The translations under genes were made by a program, and so were the position numbers. A stretch of DNA of 9,104 bases from an uncultured Porphyromonadaceae bacterium (lineage in GTDB: Bacteria; Bacteroidota; Bacteroidia; Bacteroidales; Muribaculaceae): contig CABQCA010000093.1 in assembly GCA_902462525.1 (NCBI GenBank), positions 1 through 9,104 of the forward strand. The letters are read 5' to 3'. Shown one piece after another: positions 7,618-9,104 of the stretch (position 1 is its first letter; every line of letters starts with the position of its first letter). The notes beneath the pieces are model-generated. The model made no database searches, had not been told where the DNA came from, and worked only from the letters and a program-made list of their open reading frames with translations.

Positions 7618-7625
7618 TAATTTTG
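7618..7625 (+). promoter_or_regulatory. -7 element for the PFOR gene
   Basis: TAATTTTG matches TAnnTTTG exactly. Transcription would start near 7632 with a leader of about 95 bases. No TTG-like -33 element is present about 20 bases upstream, where the sequence reads TTATACCGGG, so the promoter may depend on an activator. Confidence 0.5.
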
Positions 7626-7641
7626 CAGCCTATAGAGACAA

Positions 7642-7653
7642 GCCCCCTTGGGC
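7642..7653 (+). other. Small hairpin in the PFOR leader
   Basis: GCCC (7642-7645) pairs with GGGC (7650-7653) around CCTT, starting about 10 bases after the predicted transcription start. An AT-only inverted repeat, GTTTTAAAAAC, follows at 7661-7671. The placement mirrors the hairpin in the pulA leader. Function unknown; it may stabilise the 5' end of the mRNA. Confidence 0.3.
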
Positions 7654-7725
7654 GAAAAGAGTTTTAAAAACGTATATATCAGTAACTAACCGAAAACAAA
7701 TTATTTCGTAAATTATAAAAGCCTT

Positions 7726-9104
7726 ATGAGTAAAGAAAAGAAATTCTTGACTTGCGATGGCAACACGGCAGCCGCCCATGTGAGCTACATGTTCACAGAG
7801 GTAGCTGCCATCTACCCCATCACACCGTCGTCGACGATGGCAGAATACGTCGACGAATGGTCGGCCGCAGGTCGTAAGAACATCTTCGGTGAAACAGTAC
7901 TGGTTCAGGAAATGCAGTCGGAAGGCGGTGCCGCAGGTGCCGTACACGGCTCGCTGCAGGCCGGTGCCCTCACCACAACCTACACCGCATCGCAGGGTCT
8001 GCTGCTGATGATTCCTAACATGTACAAAATCGCCGGCGAGCTTCTTCCCTCGGTGTTCCATGTCTCGGCCCGTACCATAGCCTCGCACGCTCTGTCGATT
8101 TTCGGCGACCATCAGGACGTGATGTCCGTGCGTCAGACCGGCTTCGCAATGCTCGCCGAAGGTTCGGTTCAGGAAGTGATGGACCTTGCCGGTGTGGCTC
8201 ACCTGGCCACCATCAAGAGCAGCGTGCCTTTCGTCAATTTCTTCGACGGTTTCCGCACATCGCATGAGATTCAGAAAATCGAAGCCCTCGAAAACGAGGA
8301 CCTCGCTCCCCTGCTCGACCGCGACGCTCTCGCCGCTTTCCGCAAGCGCGCCCTCACCCCGCAGACACCCGTTGCCCGCGGCATGGCTGAGAACGGCGAC
8401 GTTTTCTTCCAGCATCGTGAAGCCTGCAACGAGCACTACAATGCCGTGCCCGAAATCGTAGAGCACTACATGGGCGAAATCAGCAAGATCACAGGCCGCG
8501 AATATCACCTCTTCAACTACTACGGCGCTCCCGACGCCGAACGCGTAATCATCGCCATGGGCTCGGTGACACAGGCCGCCGAAGAAGCCATCGACTACCT
8601 CAACGCCAAAGGCGAAAAGGTCGGTCTGGTGTCGGTTCACCTCTACCGTCCTTTCTCGGCAAAGCACTTCCTCGCAGCCGTGCCCGCCACTGCCAAGCGC
8701 ATCGCCGTGCTCGACCGCACTAAAGAGCCCGGTGCCAACGGCGAACCCCTCTACCTCGACGTCAAGGAATGTTTCTACGGCATGGAAAACGCTCCCGTCA
8801 TCGTCGGCGGACGCTACGGCCTCGCCTCAAAAGACACCACTCCTTCCGAAATCATCTCGGTTTACGAAAACCTCGCACTCCCCCAGCCCAAGGACCACTT
8901 CACTGTAGGCATCGTCGACGACGTGACTTTCACATCGCTCCCCATGCTCCCGGCCATGGCTCTGGGCGATCCCTCAACATTCGAAGCTAAGTTCTACGGC
9001 CTCGGCGCCGACGGTACTGTAGGCGCCAACAAGAACTCTGTGAAAATCATCGGCGACAACACCGACAAATACTGCCAGGCTTACTTCGCATACGACTCCA
9101 AGAA
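7726..9104 (+). CDS. nifJ: Pyruvate:ferredoxin (flavodoxin) oxidoreductase, N-terminal part
   Basis: Oxidises pyruvate with CoA to acetyl-CoA and CO2, reducing ferredoxin or flavodoxin; a central step of anaerobic fermentation in the cytoplasm. The frame is open from ATG 7726 to the right edge, giving 459 residues of a protein normally about 1,180 long. Domain I has YPITPSS (30-36), E66 in QSEGGAAG and R116 in VSAR. These align, with a two-residue offset, to Thr31, Glu64 and Arg114 of the Desulfovibrio africanus enzyme, which contact pyruvate and thiamine diphosphate. The region GSVTQAAEEA with LYRPF (about 281-311) marks the CoA-binding-type domain. DRTKEPGANGEPLY (330-343), GGRYGLASKD and GLGADGTVGANKNS (425-438) belong to the next domain. 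The iron-sulfur and C-terminal TPP domains lie outside. Codons end strongly in C or G, as expected for an abundant enzyme. The start has no Shine-Dalgarno but directly precedes the conserved N-terminal strand. Confidence 0.97.
   Translation, partial: MSKEKKFLTCDGNTAAAHVSYMFTEVAAIYPITPSSTMAEYVDEWSAAGRKNIFGETVLVQEMQSEGGAAGAVHGSLQAGALTTTYTASQGLLLMIPNMYKIAGELLPSVFHVSARTIASHALSIFGDHQDVMSVRQTGFAMLAEGSVQEVMDLAGVAHLATIKSSVPFVNFFDGFRTSHEIQKIEALENEDLAPLLDRDALAAFRKRALTPQTPVARGMAENGDVFFQHREACNEHYNAVPEIVEHYMGEISKITGREYHLFNYYGAPDAERVIIAMGSVTQAAEEAIDYLNAKGEKVGLVSVHLYRPFSAKHFLAAVPATAKRIAVLDRTKEPGANGEPLYLDVKECFYGMENAPVIVGGRYGLASKDTTPSEIISVYENLALPQPKDHFTVGIVDDVTFTSLPMLPAMALGDPSTFEAKFYGLGADGTVGANKNSVKIIGDNTDKYCQAYFAYDSK

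Larger units (their letters stand above)
7419..7725. promoter_or_regulatory. Divergent intergenic control region, pulA / PFOR
   Basis: This AT-rich 307-bp stretch has no gene. It carries a minus-strand promoter for the pullulanase (7494-7524), a plus-strand -7 element for the oxidoreductase (7618-7625), a pair of TTTTTAAGRCT repeats (7546-7556 and 7577-7587) between them, and one small GC-rich hairpin inside each predicted leader. Neither start codon has a Shine-Dalgarno sequence, and both are preceded by A/T-rich DNA, as is common in Bacteroidetes. Confidence 0.8.

Noticed and set aside
7630..8667. 345-codon minus-strand frame opposite the PFOR gene
   Set aside because: The sense frame is unbroken and has all PFOR motifs; the antisense product has no recognisable domain.
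1..9104. Mobile elements, CRISPR array, tRNA or rRNA genes
   Set aside because: I saw no transposase or integrase motifs, regularly spaced repeats, tRNA cloverleaf or rRNA sequence. The only sizeable non-coding stretch is 7419-7725, which reads as a promoter region.

Overview
The window looks like chromosomal DNA from an anaerobic, GC-rich member of the Bacteroidales; I cannot resolve the genus. The grounds are -7 elements of the Bacteroidetes type (TAnnTTTG) before the three transcription units, starts without a Shine-Dalgarno sequence, a fused pyruvate:ferredoxin oxidoreductase, and importer proteins whose motifs resemble Bacteroidetes versions. Six genes are supported. Two run off the window edges. 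I see no RNA gene, insertion sequence, phage gene or CRISPR array.

Left block (1-5275, all minus strand). Reading from right to left, one five-gene operon encodes a periplasmic binding lipoprotein (5275-4124), a FecCD/BtuC-type permease (4127-3111), its ATPase (3114-2347), an exported GHL10/DUF187 glycoside hydrolase with a C-terminal Fn3-like domain (2350-911), and a family 2 glycosyltransferase (914 to beyond base 1). All four junctions are the same four-base ATGA start/stop overlap. The first three genes form a complete metal-chelate importer (heme, siderophore or corrinoid; substrate not readable here). The last two act on glycans, perhaps peptidoglycan and a surface polysaccharide.

Middle (5394-7418, minus strand). 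A type I pullulanase with a signal peptide, a CBM48-like domain and a complete GH13 active site. It debranches starch- or glycogen-derived alpha-glucans, probably in the periplasm. A 118-bp gap with a -7-like element separates it from the left operon.

Right block (7726-9104, plus strand). The first 459 residues of pyruvate:ferredoxin oxidoreductase, transcribed divergently from the pullulanase. The 307-bp region between them holds back-to-back promoters, an 11-bp repeat at a 31-bp interval, and a short hairpin in each predicted leader. Together this arm links alpha-glucan breakdown to fermentative pyruvate oxidation.

I did not find a clearly new defence or mobile system. The most unusual points are the uniformly ATGA-coupled operon joining a chelate importer to two glycan enzymes, the ATPase lacking the usual Q-loop glutamine, and the structured divergent control region.
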